Source of the DNA: Stakelama flava
GTDB taxonomy: Bacteria; Pseudomonadota; Alphaproteobacteria; Sphingomonadales; Sphingomonadaceae
DNA length: 64,000 nucleotides
Assembly: GCF_019351405.1 (NCBI RefSeq)
Contig: NZ_JAHWZX010000001.1
Span: 186,001-250,000 of the forward strand
Direction: 5' to 3'
A program made the translations under genes and the position numbers. Of the stretch, positions 18,144 to 26,696 are shown piece by piece. The notes beneath the pieces are model-generated. The model worked only from the letters and a program-made list of their open reading frames with translations. It had not been told where the DNA came from and ran no database searches. Every line of letters starts with the position of its first letter. Positions within the stretch are counted from its first letter, which is position 1.

Positions 18144-21100
18144 TCAACCACCTGCGCCCAAGCTTTCCTCTGTGGCCGCCAATCCCGGCTTGGCCTGCAC
18201 AAGCATTGTTTCGGGCAGGACGAACAGCCGCGGGGCGGCGGTGTAGAGCAACGCCGCCTCGACATCATGGTCGGGAAATATAACCTTCAGCGCGGCGGCA
18301 TAGGCCGCCATCTGCCGAACGTGATAGTGGGGAATCGCCTGCAACGTTTCGGGTGCACGCCGTCCCGTCTTGAAATCGATCACCCGGACCCGAGTTTCGG
18401 AAACGATAAGGCGATCGACGGTCCCCGAAATCACCTCGCCATCAACGACCGCCACGATCGGCGCTTCGGCCAGCGCATCGCCGCCGAACACTTCGGCCAG
18501 CGCGGGATCGTTCAGCACGGCGACCGCCGCGTCGGCGATTTCGGTACGTGTCGCATCATCGGCGACCCCGGCGCTTTGTTTCAACCAGGCGAGTGCGGCA
18601 GCATGACGCTGATCGGCGGAGCGGGCGGGCAACCGTTCGAACAGCGCATGGAGCAGACGGCCGCGTTCGGCGGCGGCGCGCATATCGGGCGAAGGCGGTG
18701 GATCGGAAACCCTGTCCTCTCCCAACGAAGAGGGCGCGAGCGGACGCGGCGGCCGTGCCTCCTGAGGCGGATCGCGGTGCAGCCAGTCGGGCGCGGGTTG
18801 CGGCGCGGGTGCTTCACCGGCGAGCGGCGCGGGCGCTGCCGGGGCATGGCGAGCCGACCCGTCGAACCGCATCGCTCCGTCCGCGTCCGCTTCGACGCCT
18901 AGACCGGCCATCGCGCTGCGCGCCGCCTGATACCAGCTCAGCGCGGGCGCCTCACCCTTCGCTTTCGGCCCCAGCGCGCCAGCGATCACCAGCTGCTCCT
19001 CCGCGCGCGTCGCGGCGACGTAGAACAGCCGCCAATGCTCCTCCAGCTCCTTGCGCTCGGCTTCGGCAAGCGTATCGGCGAGCGGGCCGCCGCGCTCCCC
19101 GGCACGCGGGCGAAAGATCGGCAGGCGCGGCCCCTCCCCGCCTTCGGGGCACCAGCCGACAATGTCGCGGCGGTTCTGCGTCGGATCGACGGTAGCATCG
19201 GCAAGAATGACGAGCGGTGCCTGAAGCCCTTTCGCGCCGTGCGCGGTCATCACGCGCACCGCGTCACGCGGCTGCGACGGATCGCGAACGATCTCCACCT
19301 CGCCCCGGTCGAACCAGTCGAGAAACCGTTGCAGCGAGGGCGTGGAGACCTGTTCGAACTGCAACGCGGCATTCAGCAGCTCCGAAATCGGGTCGCGCGC
19401 CTCTTCGCCCAGCCTGCGCAGTAATTTGCGCCGCCCGTCGAGCTGCCCCGACAATATCTCCTCAAGGAAACGATAGGGCGTTGCAATATCGGCGCGGCGC
19501 AGCAGCGCATAAAGCGGTTCGAGCCGCTCCGTCGGCTGGGTCTCGCGCAGGTGCCGCCACAGGCTGCGCCGTTCGCGCATCGCCGCATGCATCAGGTCGT
19601 CCTGGCTCCATCCGATCAGCGGCGATACGAGCAGTGAGGCGAGCGCAAGATCGTCTTCCGGCTGAAGCGCGAACCGCACGGCGGCAAGCAGGTCCTGCAC
19701 CGCGAGCGGGGCGTTGAGGCGCAACCGGTCGACCCCCGCCACCGGCACCCCTTCGGCATAAAGCCGCGCGACGAGCAGCGAGGCGAGTTCGCCGCGCCGT
19801 TTGACCAAAATCATGACGTCTTCGGGACGAAGCGGCCTTCCCTTGCTTTCGAGCATATGGCGCTGGTCGAGCATCTGCCTGACCGACCGGGCGACCTGCC
19901 GGGCGACCTCTCGCGTGGCGTCGTCTATCCAGCCTTCCTCCTCGGCATCGCTTCCGCCCTCCACCACGGGGGGAAGCAGCGTCACCCGGCCCGGCCCCGC
20001 CACTTCGCTGGCATGCGGCTCGGCATCGCTGAAATTGCCCATCCCCGGGTCGGGCAGCGCGGCGATCGCGGCATCGACGAATTCCAGAACCGGTCGGGTC
20101 GATCGGAAACTGTGGGTGAGCGAGAGCGTTTCGAGCGGCCGGGCATCGCTTTCGAAATCGGGGCGCACATCGGCGAGCTTTTCGAAATGGCGATGGGCAA
20201 GCTGGAAATACCAGGGATCGGTTCCCTGAAATCCGAAAATCGCCTGTTTGTAATCGCCCACGGTGAACAGCGTGCGCACGCTGCCCGACGGTGCGCCTTC
20301 GCCCGCGAAGAATTCGTCGGCCATCGCCTGAATGATGGTCCATTGTTCCCAGTTGGTGTCCTGCGCCTCATCGATCAGGACATGTTCGGTCGCCTGATCC
20401 AGCTTGTATCGGATCCAGTCGCCCATTCCCGGCTGACGCAGCAGGTGAAGCGTGCGGCGGATCAGATCGTCGAAATCGACCGCCCCGGCCCGCCGCTTGG
20501 CGCGGGTATAGCTGTCGGCATAGGCGCGCCCCGCATCAAGCGCGGACGCCAGCAAATCGGCATAGGCGGCGCGCGCGCGCATCCCGATCAGATCGGCACA
20601 GCAAGTGCCAAGCGCCATGGCGATATCGGCATAGTCCGGATCGGCCTCGACCAGTTTTTTGGAATAGGCGCGCGGTTCGCCCTTCGCGGTGTGGAAGATG
20701 CCGACCAGCGCATCCAGCATCGCGGCGCGCGCCTGCGTATCGGCGGCGAGCCATTGTTCGGCCAGATCGGCGTGTTTGACGCCGGTCGTCGCGCCCCATG
20801 TGCGATTGGCGTCGATAATCCGGCGGAGCGCGACGCAATCGAAGCTGTCGTCCCCGCACGCCGCGGCCAGCGCTTCGCCGATATTGCCCGAGGGCAGATC
20901 GAGCGCGCGGCGCAGATAGGGCTGGATACCGGTCGGCAACGCTTCCAGCGCATCGGGTGCATGGGCGCAGGCCGCAAGAAAGGCCTCGGCCTGCCCCTCC
21001 CCCATTCTGAGGCTGAGCGCACCCACCGCATCGGCGTGCCGCGTGCCGCCGTTCCGCGCCTCTTCCTCAAGCATCGCTGCAAGCGCCTCGCGCGCCATCA

Positions 21101-21581
21101 CCGCCTCCTCGCGCGCTTCGAGCGGGCGGAAACCGGGCACTAGCCCCGCCTCTACCGGAAAGGCGGCGAGCAGCGTCTGGCAGAAGCTGTGGATGGTCTG
21201 GATACGGATGCCGCCGCCCGGCGCGTCGAGCACCCGCGCGAACAGCGTGCGGGCGCGGGCGCGCTGATCGGGATCGCCCTTCTCGCCCAGCGCCTGAAGG
21301 TCCATCGACAGGTCGCGCGGGTCCATCCGCACCCAGCTGGCCAGCCGAGCGCTGATCCGCGACGCCATTTCGGCCGCCCCTGCCTTGGTAAAGGTCAGGC
21401 ACAATATCGCGCCAGGATCGACGCCGCGCAGCAACAGGCGGAATACCCGCGCGGTCAGCACCTGGGTCTTGCCGGTGCCCGCCGACGCCGACAGCCAGAC
21501 ATGACGCGCCGGATCGCTGGCCAGCGCCTGATCGCCCTTCAGCGGCGGCAGTCGCTTCGCCTCAGCCGCGCTCACGGCCAT
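18144..21581 (-). CDS. addA: double-strand break repair helicase-nuclease AddA
   Basis: The large RecBCD-like subunit that, with AddB, processes double-strand ends for RecA. The 1145-residue protein has a UvrD-type helicase start with Walker A in [16 protein letters not shown] (~31-46), [13 protein letters not shown], the VDFDDLI and [13 protein letters not shown] motifs, and [17 protein letters not shown] in the second helicase half. The C-terminal PD-(D/E)xK nuclease is marked by GTVDRLIV and VIDFKTGRR. Its start lies 20 bases inside the 3' end of addB. Confidence 0.95.
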   Translation of the reverse strand: MAVSAAEAKRLPPLKGDQALASDPARHVWLSASAGTGKTQVLTARVFRLLLRGVDPGAILCLTFTKAGAAEMASRISARLASWVRMDPRDLSMDLQALGEKGDPDQRARARTLFARVLDAPGGGIRIQTIHSFCQTLLAAFPVEAGLVPGFRPLEAREEAVMAREALAAMLEEEARNGGTRHADAVGALSLRMGEGQAEAFLAACAHAPDALEALPTGIQPYLRRALDLPSGNIGEALAAACGDDSFDCVALRRIIDANRTWGATTGVKHADLAEQWLAADTQARAAMLDALVGIFHTAKGEPRAYSKKLVEADPDYADIAMALGTCCADLIGMRARAAYADLLASALDAGRAYADSYTRAKRRAGAVDFDDLIRRTLHLLRQPGMGDWIRYKLDQATEHVLIDEAQDTNWEQWTIIQAMADEFFAGEGAPSGSVRTLFTVGDYKQAIFGFQGTDPWYFQLAHRHFEKLADVRPDFESDARPLETLSLTHSFRSTRPVLEFVDAAIAALPDPGMGNFSDAEPHASEVAGPGRVTLLPPVVEGGSDAEEEGWIDDATREVARQVARSVRQMLDQRHMLESKGRPLRPEDVMILVKRRGELASLLVARLYAEGVPVAGVDRLRLNAPLAVQDLLAAVRFALQPEDDLALASLLVSPLIGWSQDDLMHAAMRERRSLWRHLRETQPTERLEPLYALLRRADIATPYRFLEEILSGQLDGRRKLLRRLGEEARDPISELLNAALQFEQVSTPSLQRFLDWFDRGEVEIVRDPSQPRDAVRVMTAHGAKGLQAPLVILADATVDPTQNRRDIVGWCPEGGEGPRLPIFRPRAGERGGPLADTLAEAERKELEEHWRLFYVAATRAEEQLVIAGALGPKAKGEAPALSWYQAARSAMAGLGVEADADGAMRFDGSARHAPAAPAPLAGEAPAPQPAPDWLHRDPPQEARPPRPLAPSSLGEDRVSDPPPSPDMRAAAERGRLLHALFERLPARSADQRHAAALAWLKQSAGVADDATRTEIADAAVAVLNDPALAEVFGGDALAEAPIVAVVDGEVISGTVDRLIVSETRVRVIDFKTGRRAPETLQAIPHYHVRQMAAYAAALKVIFPDHDVEAALLYTAAPRLFVLPETMLVQAKPGLAATEESLGAGG

Positions 21582-24528
21582 ACCATTCGTCGCGGCGCAT
21601 CAACTGGTCGTAATCGGGATAATTGGCATATTCGGGGTTCAGCTTGGCAGTGAAGGGTTCGTTCCCCGTCAGCCAGGCTCCGGCCGCATCGGTGAAATTA
21701 TCGGCTGCGATGGCGACGAAATCCTCCGCCGGGATCGGCTCCTTCTTCTTCGGATCGACCGGCGAATCGACATAGCCGAAGCCGCCGTCGCGGTTGCGTG
21801 ACAGCGACCAATATTCGAACGCGCGCGCGTCGCCGCGAACGCCGTCGAACCCGCCGCGCTCGGCGATCAGGCCCAGCAGGCCGAGTTGCAGGCTGAACCC
21901 TGCGCGAACCGCGCGCGGCGACGGCGGCTTTCCGGTCTTGTAATCGATGATCGCAAGCCCGCCGTCGGGAAGCCTGTCGATCCGGTCATAGGTGCCCGAA
22001 AGCGTGACGCCGGCGATGTCGATTTCACCGCGCTGCTCGACATCGATGACCGTACGCCCGTCGCGCCCCTGATCCTCAAGCCGCTGCGCGATCCAGTCGA
22101 CCGCCTCCATCAGGCGCGGCTGCCAGAGCGCGCGCATCATCGGATGCGCCCCGGCGAGCATGTCCAGCGCGCGACCGCGCAGCTTCGCCGGATCGCACCC
22201 GTCGCTTCGCGCCCAGATTTCCAGCACGCGGTGCACCTCGGTCCCGCGCCACGCCGCGCTGGGATCGGCATCGACCGCGTCGAGCGGCGACAACCCCAGC
22301 ATCCGGCGCGCGTAAAAGGCATACGGGTCGGCCTTCAGCCGATCGACCTCGGTCACCGACAGTTTTTTCGGCCGGTCGGGCACGGGGGGACAGGGCGCGG
22401 GCCTGTCTTGCGGCGCGAAACCCGACGGCCGGTCGATCGCCTGCGCCCAGTCGGCAAGGTCGCTCGCCCGATCCAGCCCGCCCGACAGCGCTTCGAGCCG
22501 CAACCAGAAGCGCGAGGCGATGGTCGGCGCGCTCGCATCGCGCCGGGCACGCGTCAGCAGCACGTGCGGCCCGCCCAGCGCACCGGCCAGGTCATGCGCC
22601 GACAGCCCGATCCGCCGCTCCAGCCCCGGCAGGCCGAGTTCTGCGCGGATTCGCGGCGCCAGCCACGGGTCGGGCGCTGGCAGCCCCGGCCAGACGCCTT
22701 CGTTCAGGCCGCCCAGCACCATCAGGTCGGCGGTCTGAAGCTGCGCCTCCAGCAAGCCGTAAATGGCGAGCCGGGGATGGCCGCCCTGATGCGGGCGAAC
22801 CGCGATTTCGTCCATCAGCGTGCGCAGCATCTGGGCAAGCGCTGCGGGGTCAACCACGTCCGGCCCTTCCGCGCCTTCGCGTTCCAACGCGTCGAGCAGC
22901 TCGGCCGCCTGTCGTCCTTCGGGACGCGACCACAGCCCTTCACCGCACAGCAGATCGGCCGCCTCACGCATTGCGGCGATCAGCCCGGCCAACGGCTGCG
23001 CGCCGTGTTCAAATGCGGCGGCGATCGGAGCGATCAGAGCGCGCGCTGCTTCCCAGCCTTCACGCGCGGCGCGCTTCACCGCACCCGACCGGCCATCGTC
23101 CGCCGCCAGATGCGCGTCGATCCCGGCAAGTCCCGCCGCCGGACGCGGCCCGCGCAATGCGAGATCCAGGCGGCGCACGCCCTCCAGCCATGCGGTACGC
23201 GCCTCGCCCGCGCGCACCAACGGGTGTTTGAGCAGGGCGAGCAGCGGCAGCGGCGCAAACTGCTGCGCCGCCGCCTCGGCCAGCGCAAGCAGGAAGGTGC
23301 CGGGCGGCAGCATCGAAAGCGGCTGGCCCGCACTGTCGTCCACGGCGATGTTCCAGCGCGCACAATGCGCCGCAACGCGCCGGGCGAGCGCACGGTCAGG
23401 GGTTACCAGCGCCGCCGTTCTTCCCGGCTCCTCAAGCGCGTGACGCAGCGCGATCGCAATCGCCTGCGCCTCGTCCCCTGGCACCGCTAGTTCGAGCGCC
23501 GAAACGCCCGAAAGCCGCCGCTCGCCCGCCGGAAGGTCGGTCCACTCGCGCGTGAATTCGGCCGGGGCAAGCGCGTTGGCGATCGCGCGGCTTCGCGGCG
23601 GCGCGGCGTCATGGTCGCTGCCGCCGCGCCAGGTCGTGAATTCGCCGCGCGCCACGCCCATGCGATCGAGCAGCAGTTTCAGGTGATATTGCGGATGCGT
23701 CTCCACCGATCGCGGACGCCGCCCGGTAACCGGGTCGGGCGCGTGCGGGCCGAGCGCGTTCCACTGATCGTCCGGCATTCCGGTGGCTAGGCCGGGCAAC
23801 ACCACCATGCCGCCGGGCAGGTCGGCAACGGTGCGCTGCATCCGCGCGACCGCCGGTGCCGATCCGGTGATGCCCGCGGCGCATACGAACCCCGCCGGGG
23901 GATCGTCGCGCCAGCGTTTCGCGACGCGATTGAGCAGCAGGCGGCGGCGATCGGCAAGGTCGATCCTGCCCCGCCGCTCCAATTCTTTGGGCCAGCGTTC
24001 GAGAATAATTTCGAACAGGCGAAGCGAGCGCTCCCAATGTTCGGAAAGCGCATCGCCCATATCAAGGTCGCGAAGCGCACGCGGCGCAACTTCCTCGACC
24101 AGCAACTGGTCCAGCGTGCGCGCAAGATCGCCGGCCAGCCGCACGGCTTCCGCCGCGTCAACGCTGTCACCGCCACGCTGCCGCTCCTCGCTGACCAGCC
24201 GCGCCAGGATCATCCGGCGGCGAAGCGGATCGACCGCGGGCGGGATGGGTTCGGCATCATCCGCCGGGTCGATGAACGGTCCCGCCGCCTCATCCAGTTC
24301 GGGATCGCCGATCGCGACCAGACGGGGAAGCAGCAATCCCTTCCCGCTCGCGCGGACAAAAGCGTCGCTGATAGAGCGGATCGCGCGATTGTTGGGGAGC
24401 AGGATCACGCCGCGCGCGAACGCCATGTGGTCCTTGCCATAGCGGCGAAGCAGCCCGTCGGCGAGCGCGTCTGCGAACGCCCGGTGCGCCGGGATCGTGT
24501 AAAGTCGCGGTCCGCGCCGCTCAACCAT
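21562..24528 (-). CDS. addB: double-strand break repair protein AddB
   Basis: The partner nuclease/inactivated-helicase subunit of AddAB, 988 residues. The start at 24528 gives MVERRGPRLYTIPAHRAFAD, the usual alphaproteobacterial AddB opening. The middle is long and Ala/Arg-rich, with VLGGLNEGVWPGLPAPDPWL as a family hallmark. The C-terminal nuclease carries GTYDRIDRLPDGGLAIIDYK (conserved Asp and Lys). The start overlaps murU by 8 bases and the end overlaps addA by 20. Confidence 0.93.
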   Translation of the reverse strand: MVERRGPRLYTIPAHRAFADALADGLLRRYGKDHMAFARGVILLPNNRAIRSISDAFVRASGKGLLLPRLVAIGDPELDEAAGPFIDPADDAEPIPPAVDPLRRRMILARLVSEERQRGGDSVDAAEAVRLAGDLARTLDQLLVEEVAPRALRDLDMGDALSEHWERSLRLFEIILERWPKELERRGRIDLADRRRLLLNRVAKRWRDDPPAGFVCAAGITGSAPAVARMQRTVADLPGGMVVLPGLATGMPDDQWNALGPHAPDPVTGRRPRSVETHPQYHLKLLLDRMGVARGEFTTWRGGSDHDAAPPRSRAIANALAPAEFTREWTDLPAGERRLSGVSALELAVPGDEAQAIAIALRHALEEPGRTAALVTPDRALARRVAAHCARWNIAVDDSAGQPLSMLPPGTFLLALAEAAAQQFAPLPLLALLKHPLVRAGEARTAWLEGVRRLDLALRGPRPAAGLAGIDAHLAADDGRSGAVKRAAREGWEAARALIAPIAAAFEHGAQPLAGLIAAMREAADLLCGEGLWSRPEGRQAAELLDALEREGAEGPDVVDPAALAQMLRTLMDEIAVRPHQGGHPRLAIYGLLEAQLQTADLMVLGGLNEGVWPGLPAPDPWLAPRIRAELGLPGLERRIGLSAHDLAGALGGPHVLLTRARRDASAPTIASRFWLRLEALSGGLDRASDLADWAQAIDRPSGFAPQDRPAPCPPVPDRPKKLSVTEVDRLKADPYAFYARRMLGLSPLDAVDADPSAAWRGTEVHRVLEIWARSDGCDPAKLRGRALDMLAGAHPMMRALWQPRLMEAVDWIAQRLEDQGRDGRTVIDVEQRGEIDIAGVTLSGTYDRIDRLPDGGLAIIDYKTGKPPSPRAVRAGFSLQLGLLGLIAERGGFDGVRGDARAFEYWSLSRNRDGGFGYVDSPVDPKKKEPIPAEDFVAIAADNFTDAAGAWLTGNEPFTAKLNPEYANYPDYDQLMRRDEWYGRERG

Positions 24529-25282
24529 CGGCGAGCATCGTCTCGGTCGCCCGGATCGCGCCGGGCGTGCCGACATCGAACCACAGTCCCTGATGGACAT
24601 GCGCCCAGGCGCGCCCCTGCGCTATCGCACGGTTCCAGAACAGGTTGGTCGAAAACGCGCCCTCCGGCCAGTCGCGGATCACGCGCGGCGACAGCATCTG
24701 CACACCGGTAAAGACGAAGGGGGCAAGCCGTCCGGGCTGCCGTCGCTCGATAATCCGGCCGAATGCGTCGAGATGGAAATCGCCGCGACCGGCGTGATTG
24801 TTCGCGCGTGCAAGCGGTACGACGAGCAGCAGCGCGTCCATCGTCTCATCATCCCATTGCGCGGCGAGCGAGCGGATCGCGTCGGTCGGCCCGTCCACCC
24901 ACAGATTGTCGCTGTTGACGCAAAGAAACGGTGCATCGCCGATCAGCTCGCGCGCCTGAACCAGACCGCCACCGGTTTCCATCAGTTGCTTGCGTTCGTC
25001 GGAAACGACGATGTCGATATCCTTTACCCGACCGCGAAGATGCGCCTCAAGCGCGTCGGCGAGATAATGGACGTTCACGACCGCACGGCCGATTCCGGCG
25101 GAACGCAACCGATCAAAGACATGGTCGATCAGCGGCTTTCCCGCGACCTCGATCAATGGTTTGGGACGTGTCGCGGTGAGCGGGCGCATCCGCTTGCCGA
25201 GGCCCGCAGCCATCACCATCGCGGTTTCGGGCACCTTTCCGCCCGGATCGGGGCGCAGATGGCGGGTGGGACGCGTGCTCAT
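24521..25282 (-). CDS. murU: N-acetylmuramate alpha-1-phosphate uridylyltransferase-like nucleotidyltransferase
   Basis: A sugar-1-phosphate nucleotidyltransferase of 253 residues. The loop MVMAAGLGKRMRPLTATRPK (~22-41) is the nucleotide-binding signature, followed by KPLIEVAGKPLIDH and a FLCVNSDNLW metal-binding segment. Coupling by a 4-base ATGA overlap to the amgK-type kinase points to MurU, which turns MurNAc-1-phosphate into UDP-MurNAc in the recycling route that bypasses de novo synthesis and fosfomycin inhibition. Without that context one would only say NTP transferase. Confidence 0.85.
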   Translation of the reverse strand: MSTRPTRHLRPDPGGKVPETAMVMAAGLGKRMRPLTATRPKPLIEVAGKPLIDHVFDRLRSAGIGRAVVNVHYLADALEAHLRGRVKDIDIVVSDERKQLMETGGGLVQARELIGDAPFLCVNSDNLWVDGPTDAIRSLAAQWDDETMDALLLVVPLARANNHAGRGDFHLDAFGRIIERRQPGRLAPFVFTGVQMLSPRVIRDWPEGAFSTNLFWNRAIAQGRAWAHVHQGLWFDVGTPGAIRATETMLADG

Positions 25283-26268
25283 TCGCCCGCCGCAAACGCC
25301 AGCGGATCACCGCGTTTTTCGGGCGGGATATTGACGTCGAACCACGCACGCACCGGCGCAAGCGCGGGATAGGCGAGATCGCGTTCGAGATAGCGCCACA
25401 CGCGTGGGCACAGCGCCGGATAGCGCGACTTCCCGTCCCGCTTCCACAGCCGGGTGAAGATTCCGATGATCTTTGCATTCCGCTGCGCGCCGAGCACGTG
25501 ATAGGCGTCGAGAAACGCCTCGCCCGCGCCGGTACGGCGGCAATAGCGGCCCAATATCGTCGCTTCCAGATCGGCGGGAACGTCACGCCGCGCATCCTGC
25601 AACAGCGATACCAGGTCATAGGCGGGATGGCCCGCCAGCGCGTCCTGAAAGTCGAGCAGGCCGAGCGTTTCGGCGCGGCCGTCGATCAGCATGATGTTCT
25701 CGGCATGATAATCGCGCAGCACCGTGACCGGCGCGGCAATGTCCGCCTTGGCCAGAACCTTTTCCCACGCGTCGCGATACCCGGCAGTATCGACGCAAAG
25801 CCCGACCGCCGGACAATACCATTCGGTCATCAACGCGGCTTCGCGCTGATATTCCTTTCCGTCATAAGGCCGCACGGGCGCGGCTTCATGTTCGGACAGG
25901 CGCACCAGCAGGTCCACCGCCGCTTCGTACAGGCGAAGCTCGCTTTCGGGCGCGGCGTCCACCGTTTCGCGCATCCGCGCATCGCCGAAATCCTGCAAAA
26001 GCACCAGACCGCGTTCAAGGTCGCGCGACAGGATTTCGGGCGCGGCGAATCCGCGATGCGAAAGCCATTCAGCGATGTCGATAAAGGGGCGCGGGTCTTC
26101 GTGCGGCGGCGGCGCATCCATCAGGATCGCACTGCGCCCCGGCGCGACGATGCGGAAATAGCGGCGAAACGAGGCATCCCCGGCCAGCGGCTGGATCGCG
26201 GCGTCGCCCCATCCGGCCTTTGCAAGAAATTCGGGGGCAGCGGGGGGCGGATTCATGTCAACGGCCAT
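25279..26268 (-). CDS. amgK: anomeric MurNAc/GlcNAc kinase AmgK-like (aminoglycoside phosphotransferase fold)
   Basis: A phosphotransferase-fold kinase of about 329 residues. Visible motifs are LAGDASFRRYFRI near the N-terminus, the catalytic loop VLRDYHAENIML and the DFQDALAGHPAYDLVSL metal-binding segment. It should phosphorylate MurNAc at C1 for MurU. The ATG at 26268 follows GGAGG by 5 bases; an ATG at 26256 would instead give a 4-base ATGA overlap with tsaE. Lipid A or other sugar kinases share the fold, so the specificity is inferred from murU next door. Confidence 0.85.
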   Translation of the reverse strand: MAVDMNPPPAAPEFLAKAGWGDAAIQPLAGDASFRRYFRIVAPGRSAILMDAPPPHEDPRPFIDIAEWLSHRGFAAPEILSRDLERGLVLLQDFGDARMRETVDAAPESELRLYEAAVDLLVRLSEHEAAPVRPYDGKEYQREAALMTEWYCPAVGLCVDTAGYRDAWEKVLAKADIAAPVTVLRDYHAENIMLIDGRAETLGLLDFQDALAGHPAYDLVSLLQDARRDVPADLEATILGRYCRRTGAGEAFLDAYHVLGAQRNAKIIGIFTRLWKRDGKSRYPALCPRVWRYLERDLAYPALAPVRAWFDVNIPPEKRGDPLAFAAGE

Positions 26269-26696
26269 CGCCCCCTCCATGCCTCCGGCACGCGGGCTGT
26301 CAAGCGTCGCGCGCCCGAATCCTCGATCGACAGGGTGAGACACAGGGCATCGGCAAGCCATGCTTCGCCCAGACGTTCCGGCCATTCGACCAGCAGCAGC
26401 GAATCAATCCGCGCATCCTCCAGCCCCAGTTCTTCCGCTTCCGCCGCATCCTCTATCCGGTACAGATCGACGTGGAGCACGGGGAAACGCACCTCGGGCG
26501 GGTCATAGGGCTGAACGATGGCGAAGCTGGGCGACGGAGCCTCGTCCGCCAGCCCCAGTTCGGCAAGCAGCCCGCGCGCGATGCTGGTCTTACCCGCGCC
26601 CAGCGGGCCGGTCAGCCCGATCAGGTCGCCGGGACGCGCGATCCCCGCAAGCCGGCGACCGAGCGAAATATTCGCGGCTTCCCCGTCGAGAATCAT
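26253..26696 (-). CDS. tsaE: tRNA threonylcarbamoyladenosine biosynthesis ATPase TsaE
   Basis: A small 147-residue P-loop ATPase that works with TsaB/TsaD in making t6A at position 37 of ANN-decoding tRNAs. The P-loop is GPLGAGKTS (~30-38), followed by the PSPSFAIVQPY segment and the HVDLYRIED motif with Walker B function, then LLVEWPERLG. The start overlaps the divL stop (ATGA) and the end overlaps amgK. A tRNA-modifying gene acting on the same A37 position, mtaB, is also in the window at 51.7 kb. Confidence 0.95.
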   Translation of the reverse strand: MILDGEAANISLGRRLAGIARPGDLIGLTGPLGAGKTSIARGLLAELGLADEAPSPSFAIVQPYDPPEVRFPVLHVDLYRIEDAAEAEELGLEDARIDSLLLVEWPERLGEAWLADALCLTLSIEDSGARRLTARVPEAWRGRWPLT

